Below are positions 46,128 to 59,833 of a stretch of 64,000 nucleotides of DNA, one piece after another. The DNA is taken from assembly GCA_947476625.1 (NCBI GenBank), contig CANJRA010000009.1, positions 1-64,000 of the forward strand. The letters are read 5' to 3'. Source of the DNA: Fidelibacterota bacterium (GTDB taxonomy: Bacteria > Pseudomonadota > Alphaproteobacteria > Rhodospirillales > Rhodospirillaceae). The position numbers and the translations under genes were made by a program. The stretch's first letter is position 1, and each line of letters opens with the position of its first letter. The notes beneath the pieces were generated by a model. It saw nothing but the letters and a program-made list of their open reading frames with translations. It had not been told where the DNA came from and did no database searches.

Positions 46128-46838
46128 ATGACGATACGGATGATGTTCATGATCGGCCTCGCGCTGGCGATATTGCCCGCAGGTCAGACCGCATTGGCGG
46201 CGCAAGCGTCTAAATGCCCGCCGTATAGCAAGCCGATCACACTCGATTTTAAACTGCTCAATCCGGCACCGATCTACAACAATCGGCTGAACATCCTGGG
46301 CATTCGTAATCTCTTCCGCTCGCATACCGAGGCTGTGCTGGGTCCGCATGAGAGTGCGCTGGGCATTACATATGCCGAGACGGTTTACAGCGCCGAGGCC
46401 AATTCGCGCGCGGAAGAAGTGCGGGGCGGCTACTGCGTTTACCTGACCGAAATGGATATTTCATTCGGGTGGAAACGCATGAGCGTTTATGTCGCCAGCG
46501 AGTTCCAGCCGGAGACATGCGAGTACAATGCGGTGCTTGATCACGAGAATCAGCATGTGACGATCAACAATACTGCGCTCAAAGAATACGCGCCGCGCTT
46601 TCGGGCCGAGGTGGAGCGCGTTTTGCAGGCGCAGCAGCCGGTTTTTACGTCTAATCCGCAAGCGGGCGTGGATGCGGGGCTGGCCGCCGTGGAGCGGCGC
46701 ATGTCGGCGGTGCTGAATGAATTTCAGAATACGATGGCGAAGCGCAACGCGCCGCTGGATTCCGACAGCAATTATAGCGAGACCGGAAAGCTGTGCACGA
46801 ACTGGAATGGCGCGAAAGGCGCGAGGCGAACCGAGTAA
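46128..46838 (+). CDS. Exported protein with HExxH-like motif, function unknown
   Basis: A 236-residue protein with a signal peptide (residues 1-25). The body contains EYNAVLDHENQHVTINNTAL, which includes HENQH and fits the HExxH pattern of zinc peptidases. Four cysteines (in KCPPYS, GGYCVY, ETCEY, LCTNW) could form disulfides. The C-terminal half looks helical. The family resembles conserved exported proteins of unknown role. A peptidase function is suggested only by the motif. Confidence 0.75.
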   Translation: MTIRMMFMIGLALAILPAGQTALAAQASKCPPYSKPITLDFKLLNPAPIYNNRLNILGIRNLFRSHTEAVLGPHESALGITYAETVYSAEANSRAEEVRGGYCVYLTEMDISFGWKRMSVYVASEFQPETCEYNAVLDHENQHVTINNTALKEYAPRFRAEVERVLQAQQPVFTSNPQAGVDAGLAAVERRMSAVLNEFQNTMAKRNAPLDSDSNYSETGKLCTNWNGAKGARRTE

Positions 46839-46852
46839 TGCCATGCGTCGCC

Positions 46853-46869
46853 CTGGGATTTATTCCCAG
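46853..46869. repeat. Small palindrome downstream of the HENQH gene
   Basis: The arms CTGGGA and TCCCAG enclose a five-base AT-rich loop. It lies 14 bases past the stop codon of the exported HENQH protein and could serve as a weak terminator or a partial copy of the nearby repeat family. Confidence 0.6.
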
Positions 46870-46961
46870 CGCACAGGGTGACAATTAACGGGTTTGTGAA
46901 GTGATCGCGCTTTACGACGAACGCCGTTTTTTATTACAGCCGTTCTTTAATGCTGCTCTGG

Positions 46962-46984
46962 ATCCTGGGGACAAGCCCCAGGAT
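46962..46984. repeat. Palindromic intergenic repeat, copy 2
   Basis: The nine-pair arms ATCCTGGGG and CCCCAGGAT surround a five-base loop, within CTGGATCCTGGGG ... CCAGGATGAC. It shares its ends with copy 1 near 35908. Elements of this shape are abundant between genes in many Alphaproteobacteria. Confidence 0.8.
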
Positions 46985-47015
46985 GACGGAGGTGGGTGGG
47001 TGAATTCCGAAAACC

Positions 47016-47363
47016 CTATACGGCGAACGAGGTGCCGCAGCCGCAGGTGGAAGTGGCGTTAGGATTGGTGATGCGGAAGGACGCCGCCATGATGTCGTCG
47101 ACATAGTCGATCTGCGAGCCCTTGAGGAGATCGAGCGAGGTCTCGTCGATGACCAATTTAGATCCGTGGAATTCGAAGACCTTGTCGTCGGTGGTGGCGT
47201 CGGCATCGAGGCTGAAGCCGTAGGAAAAGCCCGAGCAGCCGCCGCCGGAAATCGCCAGGCGGAGCATGAGGGCAGGGTTGCCTTCGCCGGCCACCAAGAC
47301 CTGAACGCGCTCGGCGGCGGACTTGGTCATGAGGACGGGGGTCTCGGGAGCGATGCTGTTCAT
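47016..47363 (-). CDS. erpA: Iron-sulfur cluster insertion protein ErpA (HesB/IscA family)
   Basis: A 115-residue A-type carrier that hands iron-sulfur clusters to apo-proteins. The three conserved cysteines are in GGGCSGF and the C-terminal TSTCGCGTSF. It fits the conserved xthA-erpA-dgt neighbourhood. Here it is read leftward, away from dgt, with three unrelated genes in between. Confidence 0.92.
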   Translation of the reverse strand: MNSIAPETPVLMTKSAAERVQVLVAGEGNPALMLRLAISGGGCSGFSYGFSLDADATTDDKVFEFHGSKLVIDETSLDLLKGSQIDYVDDIMAASFRITNPNATSTCGCGTSFAV

Positions 47364-47511
47364 GGGTCTAACTTAATGTGCGCGGGGGTTTGGTTCAAGG
47401 TGAGTGGTTTTGCGGGCCTTATCAGGCTGGTAGTGGCCTTGGCTGGGGCGGTAGGATGGCCGGGAAACGCCACCCGTGCGTTAGATCGGTCCAGCCATAA
47501 AGGATAATCCC

Positions 47512-48072
47512 TTGAGCACTCCTCGCACCGTCGCCGTGGTTGTCGGCAGCATTCGCAAAGATTCCATCAATCGTAAGCTTGCCACGGCCCTGATCGGGTT
47601 GGCGCCTAAGCATCTGACGTTCTCATTCGCCGACATCGGCGAGTTGCCGCTTTATAACCAAGACCTCAACGGCAGCCCGCCCGCCCCGTGGGTGGCCTTT
47701 CGCGACAAAATACGCCCCGTCGATGCGGTGTTGTTCGTGACGCCAGAATATAATCGCTCGGTTCCTGGCGTGTTGAAGAACGCTATCGATGTGGGATCGC
47801 GGCCTTATGGGCAAAGTGTGTGGGATAAAAAGCCCACCGCGATCATCAGCGCGTCGCCCAGTGCCATGGGCGGGTTCGGATCGAACCATCATCTGCGCCA
47901 GTCGCTAGTGTTTCTGAACATGCCTGCGATGCAGCAGCCGGAAGCCTATCTCCAGGTCGGCGAGAAGTTCTTCAATGCCGACGGCACGATTGCCGAGGAG
48001 CGTCCGCGCGGATACGCACAGACGATCATCAACAGCTTCGCGGCATGGATTGAAACGAACTTAGGCAAGTGA
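47512..48072 (+). CDS. NAD(P)H-dependent FMN reductase (ChrR/YieF-like)
   Basis: A 186-residue flavodoxin-like reductase. FMN-binding motifs are VVVGSIRKDSINRKLA and VTPEYNRSVPGVLKNAID, with SASPSAMGGFGS following. Relatives reduce quinones or chromate and guard against oxidative stress. The start is TTG 47512, seven bases after AAAGGA; no ATG fits. Confidence 0.88.
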   Translation: MSTPRTVAVVVGSIRKDSINRKLATALIGLAPKHLTFSFADIGELPLYNQDLNGSPPAPWVAFRDKIRPVDAVLFVTPEYNRSVPGVLKNAIDVGSRPYGQSVWDKKPTAIISASPSAMGGFGSNHHLRQSLVFLNMPAMQQPEAYLQVGEKFFNADGTIAEERPRGYAQTIINSFAAWIETNLGK

Positions 48073-48120
48073 TTGGGCCGGGCTTGAACCGAAAGCGGCC
48101 TAGGGCGGAGATTTTACAGC

Positions 48121-48657
48121 ATGGCAAAGTTGGTCTTTTGGATGAACCAGTCCTTAGACGGCTACGTCGACCATGAGAAGTTTGGGCCCGATGATTCGCT
48201 CTTTCGTCATTTCATCTCGCAGGTGGGCGGCCTATCCGGCAGCGTGTATGGCCGCCGCCTGTACGAGATTATGCGTTATTGGGATGGCGACCACCCTGAA
48301 TGGAATGCGGAGCGGCGCGAGTTTGCAGTGGCATGGCGGCGTCAACCGAAGTGGGTCGTGTCGCGCTCGTTGAACGCGGTCGGTCCCAACGCCACCCTCG
48401 TGAAGGATGACGTGGAGGGTGTGTTACGGGGGCTGAAAGCGCGGCTCGGTGGAGAGATTCAAGTTGGCGGGCCGGAACTGGCAGGACATCTCACCGATCT
48501 TGGTCTTATTGATGAGTATCGGCTTTACGTCCACGCCGTCGTGCTTGGCAGCGGCAAGCCATTTTTTGCCGGGCCGCGGCCGCCGCTTCGCCTTTTGGCG
48601 CATGATCGCATTGGTAATGCGTTACGGCTGACTTACGTTCCCGATTCCGAACCCTAG
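48121..48657 (+). CDS. Dihydrofolate reductase-like (RibD C-terminal domain) protein
   Basis: A 178-residue single-domain protein of the RibD-C/DHFR fold (VFWMNQSLDGYVDH, VYGRRLYEIMRYWDGD, IQVGGPELAGHLTDLGLIDE, GKPFFAG). Stand-alone members are uncharacterised NADPH-dependent reductases. Its 3' end overlaps convergent trxC by four bases. Substrate unknown. Confidence 0.85.
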   Translation: MAKLVFWMNQSLDGYVDHEKFGPDDSLFRHFISQVGGLSGSVYGRRLYEIMRYWDGDHPEWNAERREFAVAWRRQPKWVVSRSLNAVGPNATLVKDDVEGVLRGLKARLGGEIQVGGPELAGHLTDLGLIDEYRLYVHAVVLGSGKPFFAGPRPPLRLLAHDRIGNALRLTYVPDSEP

Positions 48658-49109
48658 TGATGTAACGACTGGACTGGGAACTTCGTTTTCGCCCAATCGA
48701 TGATGGCACGGCTATCCATGGCCCCCGCAGTTTGGGCGATGAGGTGACCGCCACCGGTGAGCAGGAGCGTCGGCACGCTGCGGATGGCGAAGCGCTGCGC
48801 GATGTTGGGCGCTTCATCTAAATTGAGTTTGAGAAGGCGCGCGCGGGGCTCTAACTGCTCGGCGGCGCGTTCAAACATCGGGCCCATCATGCGGCAAGGC
48901 CCGCACCAGGGCGCCCAGACGTCGGTAAGGACGGGAATGGTATTGGCCGCCATATGACGGGCGAAGGTTTTTTCGTAGACGGTGACGGGGTGACCAGAGA
49001 AAAGCACTTCACCGCAGGCGCCGCACTTCGGTCCTTCGACCAAGCGGTGGCTCGCCACGCGGTTGGTTTTCGTACACTTGGGACAAACGATGTGTTCGGC
49101 GTCGCTCAC
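48654..49109 (-). CDS. trxC: Thioredoxin 2 (TrxC)
   Basis: A 151-residue cytoplasmic thioredoxin with an N-terminal zinc module (CPKC and CGAC) and active site WAPWCGPC, typical of TrxC, an oxidative-stress-induced disulfide reductase. I chose GTG 49109, seven bases after GGAG. A longer frame to 49169 adds a non-homologous extension. The cis-Pro lies in RSVPTLLL. Confidence 0.92.
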   Translation of the reverse strand: MSDAEHIVCPKCTKTNRVASHRLVEGPKCGACGEVLFSGHPVTVYEKTFARHMAANTIPVLTDVWAPWCGPCRMMGPMFERAAEQLEPRARLLKLNLDEAPNIAQRFAIRSVPTLLLTGGGHLIAQTAGAMDSRAIIDWAKTKFPVQSLHH

Positions 49110-49217
49110 TTTGTTGCTCCGTTGTTCAGCGTCCCCGGCTGAGGTTTCATATGGGACGAGGAGGCCCAAAGCGCAAGCCGCATTGCCCCGGTAATAAGGC
49201 CCGGTTAGTGTGCCGCT

Positions 49218-50408
49218 ATGTCCGATGATGTCGCCACTTTAGGGGGATGCCTCGCGTCCGTCGCTACCGATCCGGCGCAAAGCCGGGGGCGGCTGCATGG
49301 GGAGGCGGAATCACCCACGCGCACCATTTACCAGCGCGACCGCGACCGCATTATTCATTGCGGGGCTTTTCGGCGGCTCAAATACAAAACACAGGTATTT
49401 GTCTACGGCGAAGGCGAGAATTACCGCACGCGATTGACGCACAGTCTGGAAGTTTCGCAAATCGCGCGGTCGATCTGCAGGTTTGTGGGACTTCACGAAG
49501 ATATCGCCGAAAGTTTGGCGCTGGCGCACGACCTGGGGCACACGTGTTTCGGTCATGCGGGCGAAGATGTGCTGCAAGAGTGCATGGCGGATTACAACGG
49601 GTTCGATCATAACGCCCAAGGCCTGCGGATCGTGACCAAGCTCGAGCATCGCTACGCCGCCTTCGACGGACTCAATCTGACGTGGGAGACGCTTGAAGGT
49701 CTGGTGAAACACAATGGGCCGGTGATGCCGAAAAACGGCAAGCCCGTGCCGCTGGCGCTCACCGAATATAACGCGACCCATGATCTGGAACTGGCCACAT
49801 GGCCGGGCGCGGAAGCGCAGGTCGCGGCAATTTCGGACGACATCGCATACAACGCGCATGATTTCGATGATGGTTTAAAGGCCGGATTATTTCCGCTTGA
49901 GGCCGTGTTGGAGTTGCCGCTGGTGGGGGCGATCTTCAAAAGCGTGTCCCAGCGCTATCCGGGCCTGGAGAAGGGCCGACTGATCCATGAGTCGTTGCGG
50001 GGCATGATCGCCGCGATGGTGAACGACGTTATTTTGGAATCGTACCGAAGACTGCAGGCCCTCAAACCAACATCGGCGACTGACGTGCGCGCGTTAGGGC
50101 AGGCGTTGGTCGGTTTCTCGGCCGATATGGCGGCGTATGAAAAGCAGATGAAGACCTTTCTGTTCGCCAACATGTATCGCCATACGCGTGTGAACAGAAT
50201 GACCAGCAAGGCCAAGCGCATCGTGCGCGATTTGTTTGCGTTGCTGCTGGAAGAGCCGCACCTGTTGCCGGAGGAGTGGCATATGGGCTTGGACGGTCCA
50301 AAGACGCTCAAGACCGCGCGCCGTGTGGCCGACTATATCGCCGGGATGACCGACAAGTTCGCGCTTGATGAACATGCGCGGCTGTTTGATCCGACGATCA
50401 AGCCTTAG
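49218..50408 (+). CDS. dgt: Deoxyguanosinetriphosphate triphosphohydrolase-like protein
   Basis: A 396-residue HD-domain dNTP hydrolase that releases triphosphate from dNTPs. The motifs RTIYQRDRDRIIHCGAFRRL, RTRLTHSLEVSQIAR, LALAHDLGHTCFGHAGE and ISDDIAYNAHDFDDG match the bacterial dGTPase-like family. In related genomes argS follows it directly. Here argS lies more than 9 kb downstream beyond an accessory block. Confidence 0.93.
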   Translation: MSDDVATLGGCLASVATDPAQSRGRLHGEAESPTRTIYQRDRDRIIHCGAFRRLKYKTQVFVYGEGENYRTRLTHSLEVSQIARSICRFVGLHEDIAESLALAHDLGHTCFGHAGEDVLQECMADYNGFDHNAQGLRIVTKLEHRYAAFDGLNLTWETLEGLVKHNGPVMPKNGKPVPLALTEYNATHDLELATWPGAEAQVAAISDDIAYNAHDFDDGLKAGLFPLEAVLELPLVGAIFKSVSQRYPGLEKGRLIHESLRGMIAAMVNDVILESYRRLQALKPTSATDVRALGQALVGFSADMAAYEKQMKTFLFANMYRHTRVNRMTSKAKRIVRDLFALLLEEPHLLPEEWHMGLDGPKTLKTARRVADYIAGMTDKFALDEHARLFDPTIKP

Positions 50409-50519
50409 ATGAAATTCTTGTCATAGGCGCTGCGGCCCGCGATCGCGGCGCGCAAAATCCATCACACCGCACGCATCGACGTGTATCCTGTGCTTAACAG
50501 TGGGGCAGGGGAGAAAATC

Positions 50520-51227
50520 ATGGATCGTAGAACGTTTCTAAACGCTGGTGCCGTAGCGACAACCGCGGCGGCGCTAGGTTCTTACATTATCTCACCTGCG
50601 GCAGCGCAAACCGCCGCCGTAAGTCCGAAGGCATATGAGCCGGCGGCATTGTCTTTCGACCCGAAAGGCGTGACGGGGCTTTCCGAAAAACTGCTCACAA
50701 GTCATTACGACAACAACTATACGGGCGCGGTTAAGCGCTTGAACGCCATCGATGCGCAGTTAGCTGCGTTGGATTTTGACACGGCGGCCGGGTTTACCGT
50801 CAACGGTCTCAAGCGCGAACAACTCATCGCGGCCAATTCGATGATCCTGCATGAAGTTTATTTTGCGGGGCTTGGCGGCGGTGGTGACCCGCAAGGTGCG
50901 CTGGCCGGCGCGTTGGAGCGCGATTTCGGCAGCGTTGCAAAATGGAAATCGGAATTCGCAGGAATTGGTAAAGCGCTGGGCGGCGGATCCGGTTGGGTGC
51001 TGTTGTCGTATTCACCACGGCTGGGCCGCCTCGTGAATACATGGGCCGCCGATCATACGATGACCGGGGCGGACGCCACGGTTTTGTTGGCGCTCGATAT
51101 GTATGAGCACGCGTATCACATGGATTTCGGCGCCAAGGCGGCGGCTTACGTCGATACCTTTATGAAGGTTATCAACTGGGGCCGCGTCGCGTCCTCATAC
51201 GCGGCAGCCACCAAAACATCCAAATAG
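50520..51227 (+). CDS. Exported Fe/Mn-type superoxide dismutase homologue
   Basis: A 235-residue protein. A Tat-like signal (MDRRTFLNAGAVATTAAAL, to about 30) precedes a superoxide dismutase fold. Metal ligands can be placed at His in LLTSHYDNNYTG, His in MILHEVYF, and Asp and His in ALDMYEHAYHMDFG. GGGSGWVLL is the usual GSGW motif. It departs from classic SOD in lacking the HHGKHH and NHSFFW forms, so it may be a divergent periplasmic enzyme. ATG 50520 follows GGGGAG. Confidence 0.85.
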   Translation: MDRRTFLNAGAVATTAAALGSYIISPAAAQTAAVSPKAYEPAALSFDPKGVTGLSEKLLTSHYDNNYTGAVKRLNAIDAQLAALDFDTAAGFTVNGLKREQLIAANSMILHEVYFAGLGGGGDPQGALAGALERDFGSVAKWKSEFAGIGKALGGGSGWVLLSYSPRLGRLVNTWAADHTMTGADATVLLALDMYEHAYHMDFGAKAAAYVDTFMKVINWGRVASSYAAATKTSK

Positions 51228-51230
51228 CTA

Positions 51231-51677
51231 TTAAGTGGGCAAGTCCGCCGTGCAGGATTTGCACTTGGTTGCTTGAATGGGAATGTTCGAGAAACAGCGC
51301 GGGCAGGTTTTTTCGGTGAGCGCGGGCGGCGGCTCGTTGCGGCCGATGACATTCCTCAAGCGGTTGATCTGTTTGACCAGGATAAACACCGCGAAGGCGA
51401 CGATGGTGAAGTCGATGACGGTGCTGATGAAAGCGCCGTAAGCGATGACCGGGGCGCCGGCTTTTTTAGCGGCATCGAGGCTTTCATACGCCACCCCCGA
51501 GAGATTGACGTAAAGGTCTGAAAAGTCGACCCGCCCAAGGACAAAACCAATCGGCGGCATAATCACGTCGTTGACCAGTGAGGTGGTGATTTTGCCGAAA
51601 GCGGCGCCGATGATGATGCCGACCGCCAGATCGACGACATTCCCCTTGAGCGCAAATTCGCGGAATTCCTTGAGCAT
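51231..51677 (-). CDS. mscL: Large-conductance mechanosensitive channel with C-terminal zinc ribbon
   Basis: A 148-residue homopentameric channel that releases solutes on hypo-osmotic shock. The N-terminal [20 protein letters not shown] and pore helix [19 protein letters not shown] are canonical, and TM2 is near residues 75-100. Beyond the usual end it has CPRC and CKSC, a likely zinc ribbon that E. coli MscL lacks. It is convergent with the SOD gene, three bases apart. Confidence 0.92.
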   Translation of the reverse strand: MLKEFREFALKGNVVDLAVGIIIGAAFGKITTSLVNDVIMPPIGFVLGRVDFSDLYVNLSGVAYESLDAAKKAGAPVIAYGAFISTVIDFTIVAFAVFILVKQINRLRNVIGRNEPPPALTEKTCPRCFSNIPIQATKCKSCTADLPT

Positions 51678-51784
51678 GGCCGGTCCTCTCTGGTTCAGGA
51701 TTAGACATCTATGATACCACAAACGCCCGGCGAAGCACTTGTGGGGTTTGTGTCCTGTACGACGATTTCAAGTTTCAAGAAGCG

Positions 51785-57078
<5,294 letters not shown>

Positions 57079-57093
57079 GATCAGAGCTTTCCG

Positions 57094-58026
57094 TTAGTGA
57101 CCATGACCGGCGCTGCCTTTTTCGATCTCCGCCTTGACGACGAAGCTGCCGCGCGCGGCATAGGACGCACCGGGGGTGAGGCCGGAGAGAATCTCGACGC
57201 TCTGGTGGTCGGAGGCGCCGACGACGACGTCGTGGGCTTCGAGCGCATCGCCCGCGCGGACAAAAACCACGGTGCGGCCGTCTAATTGTTGCAGGGCTTC
57301 GGCGGACACAGCGACGGCGGCTTCGCGGGTTGTTGTTTCGACCTCACCGCGCACCATGGCGCCGGGACGCAGACGGCCAGCGCTGTTGTCGACGTCGGCG
57401 CGGGCAATGACGGCCTGCGTGGCGGATTCGACGACGGGCACGAGTGTGGTGATGGATGCGATGACGGCCTCCGGTTCGCCCTGAACCAGCAGGCGCACGG
57501 GTTGACCCGCCGCGATCTTAGGGAGGTCGTTGGGGAAAACGTGCAGGTCGGCACGTAAGTGACGCAGGTTGCCGATCTCGAACAGCGGCGCGGTGTCGGT
57601 AACTTCACCGGGGCTCACGGTGCGCGACAGAAGCGTTCCGGCTAACGGCGCACGCACGGCGTAAGTCTGGAGACTGTCGTTGCTTTCGACCATGGCGAGA
57701 ATATCGCCTGCTGCGACGGTGTCGCCTTGGGACTTGCGGATCTCTTTCACCACGCCGGGAAAGCGTGCGCGGACTTGTGCGGTGTGGGCGGGGTCCAGCG
57801 ACAGGCGGCCAAGCAAAGCGGTGGATTGGTGGATTGTCGCCGGACCGGCGGTTGCCATTTCGATTCCGGCTGCGGCGGCGCGCGCGGGCGCTATTTCGGC
57901 GTGGGGGCGTTCATGGGCTTCATCGTGAGGTGTTGTGGCGGGTGGGGCGGCGGGGCGCGTCATGAACCATGCGCCGCTAGCAGCGGCGATGATGATCACG
58001 GCGGCGATAAGGGTGCTGCGGTTCAT
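57094..58026 (-). CDS. czcB: RND periplasmic adaptor subunit (CzcB-like)
   Basis: A 310-residue membrane-fusion protein linking the RND pump to the outer membrane channel. One N-terminal hydrophobic anchor (5-22) is followed by a His-rich stretch (HDEAHERPH), a short barrel-sandwich domain (FPGVVKEIRKSQGDTVAAGD, VRAPLAGTLLS) and a beta-barrel. It ends GHGH. The short hairpin and His clusters fit a metal-type adaptor. It is 15 bases upstream of the pump gene. Confidence 0.9.
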   Translation of the reverse strand: MNRSTLIAAVIIIAAASGAWFMTRPAAPPATTPHDEAHERPHAEIAPARAAAAGIEMATAGPATIHQSTALLGRLSLDPAHTAQVRARFPGVVKEIRKSQGDTVAAGDILAMVESNDSLQTYAVRAPLAGTLLSRTVSPGEVTDTAPLFEIGNLRHLRADLHVFPNDLPKIAAGQPVRLLVQGEPEAVIASITTLVPVVESATQAVIARADVDNSAGRLRPGAMVRGEVETTTREAAVAVSAEALQQLDGRTVVFVRAGDALEAHDVVVGASDHQSVEILSGLTPGASYAARGSFVVKAEIEKGSAGHGH

Positions 58027-59261
58027 GGCTTGATCTCCGGTGAGGGGGCGGCGGTGCCGGTCAGGCGTTCTAGCTCGAGAAGCAGAAGGTGGAATTCGGC
58101 AGCGGCGGCGATGGCTTCTTTTTGCAGATCAAGTGACTGCTTTTGCGCGGCAGCGAGTTCCAAAAGTGAAAATCGTCCGGCGCGAAAGCCATCCTCGGCG
58201 GCGCGCACGGCGGTGTCGGCGAGGGGGAAGGCTTTGTCGCGGATCATCTCGACGTGACTGCGCTTTTGGACCAGCCGCGTGTGGATGGCGAACAACGTCG
58301 CACGCAGCGTGTTGCGCGCGGCGGCTTCGGCGTAGCCGGTGGCGCTGAGCAAGTTGCGGGCTTCGTCCTGGCGGGCGTAACTGCGTGCGGCTGAGCCGAG
58401 GGGAATAGACGCGGAGAGCACGGCGGCTTGCGCGCGCGCATTTTGCAAACGCCGGAGGCCGGCGCTGATGGTGATGTCGGGCGACTCACTACTGACCGCG
58501 AGGCGCAACTGCGCTTCCTGCACGCGCCGCTGCGTGGCGAAGCGGATGAGGTCGGGATTGCTTTCTAGCAGCGCGGCCAGGGCCGCGTAATCGCCGGTGG
58601 GCGGAAGGGCGAACAGGTCTCCAATGACGGTGCCTGAGGCGTCGGGCGCTTCGCCCCACGCGGCGCTGAGTTGCGCCCACGCGGCGCGGACTTCGGCGTC
58701 GGATTGTACGGCGTCGCCGACGGCGTGCACGACGGCGAGTTCGGCGTTGTGTTGTTCGAGGCTGCCGGCACGGCCCGCGCCGACGCGGGCTTTAACTAAA
58801 GATAGGGTGCGGGTGGCGAGATCAATCGCGCGTTGGGCGCGCTTGCGTTCTTCTTGTGCACGCAGGGCAGCGATGAATTGGCGGGTAGCGTCGGCCAGGA
58901 GGTCGAGGCGCTCGGCATCTTGTCCGATGGCGGTCAGGCTGCGCTCGCTGTCGGCCAATGCAATCCGTCCGCTGCGTTTTCCGCCCAGTTCCAGCACGGT
59001 GCCGAGACGCAAAGTAACTTCGGTGTCGTCGAAGGCAGATAACCGTCCGGTGCCGAAAATGTTTTCGACATCTACACCGACTTCCCACGCTGGACGCTGG
59101 GCGGCGATCTCGCGCCGGGCCGCTGCGGCGTTTAGGTTAAAGCGGTGACCCTGAAGTCCGGGATTGCGTTCGAGCGTGAGGCGCAAAGCTTCGTGAAGCG
59201 TTACGGACTCTTGGGCAAAAGCCCCGACGCTGCCGGTGAGGGCAGCAAAAAGAAACAGCAT
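58023..59261 (-). CDS. czcC: Outer membrane efflux protein (CzcC-like)
   Basis: A 412-residue TolC-family outer membrane factor for the metal RND system. ATG 59261 gives a signal peptide ending AFAQ. The frame continues to a TTG at 59315 without better support. VTLHEALRLTLERNPGL opens the first repeat; the LELGGKRSGRIALA segment is typical of CzcC proteins. It overlaps the adaptor gene by four bases. Confidence 0.88.
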   Translation of the reverse strand: MLFLFAALTGSVGAFAQESVTLHEALRLTLERNPGLQGHRFNLNAAAARREIAAQRPAWEVGVDVENIFGTGRLSAFDDTEVTLRLGTVLELGGKRSGRIALADSERSLTAIGQDAERLDLLADATRQFIAALRAQEERKRAQRAIDLATRTLSLVKARVGAGRAGSLEQHNAELAVVHAVGDAVQSDAEVRAAWAQLSAAWGEAPDASGTVIGDLFALPPTGDYAALAALLESNPDLIRFATQRRVQEAQLRLAVSSESPDITISAGLRRLQNARAQAAVLSASIPLGSAARSYARQDEARNLLSATGYAEAAARNTLRATLFAIHTRLVQKRSHVEMIRDKAFPLADTAVRAAEDGFRAGRFSLLELAAAQKQSLDLQKEAIAAAAEFHLLLLELERLTGTAAPSPEIKP

Positions 59262-59365
59262 GCGTAGCAAGGGTATATCCACGGCTGGCGTCGCGGTAAC
59301 TTCTCCGCGGCGCAATCAATGACGATGCCGCGGCCAGAGCCGCAGCACTGTTCAGAAGCGATGGA

Positions 59366-59710
59366 TTAAAGCGTGGGAGGGGGTAGTGCGGGCGGCGTGG
59401 TAATGCCGGGCGGGTCTTGATGGACTACCACGCCGGGTGGGGAACGGTGCGCGGCCGGGAGATTGATCGCAGCGGTTACAAGGCCGACGACCGTCAAATG
59501 GCATTGATCGGGGTGGCCGTCGTCGTGGTGCTCGGTTCCGCTCTGCGTGATTTGGCTTTCCGCATCCACATGCGCCGAGCCGTCATCGTGATGCAAAGCT
59601 TGATGAAAGTGGTGATGCGTCAGACTCCGGCCTTCTTTCAGGCCGATGGTGTTGGCCAGAGAAGGCTGGATCAGCAGAAGGCTGAAAACCAGGATCGCGA
59701 AATACCGCAT
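59366..59710 (-). CDS. Histidine-rich exported small protein at the head of the czc operon
   Basis: A 114-residue protein with signal peptide (1-19). The mature part is loaded with His and Asp (HHHFHQALHHDDGSAHVD, EHHDDGHPDQCH) and ends in a proline-rich tail. As the first gene before czcCBA it probably binds metal in the periplasm. That function is inference from composition and position. Confidence 0.75.
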   Translation of the reverse strand: MRYFAILVFSLLLIQPSLANTIGLKEGRSLTHHHFHQALHHDDGSAHVDAESQITQSGTEHHDDGHPDQCHLTVVGLVTAAINLPAAHRSPPGVVVHQDPPGITTPPALPPPTL

Positions 59711-59833
59711 AGATGCAATCTACCATTCCGGCGCGATGGTGACAAACAGCGGTGATTTTGGCCGAAATCCTTGAAGAAAGCGCGATTACCGCATATGAAC
59801 CGGCATCGCCAATGTCCGGATGCCGCCACAGCC

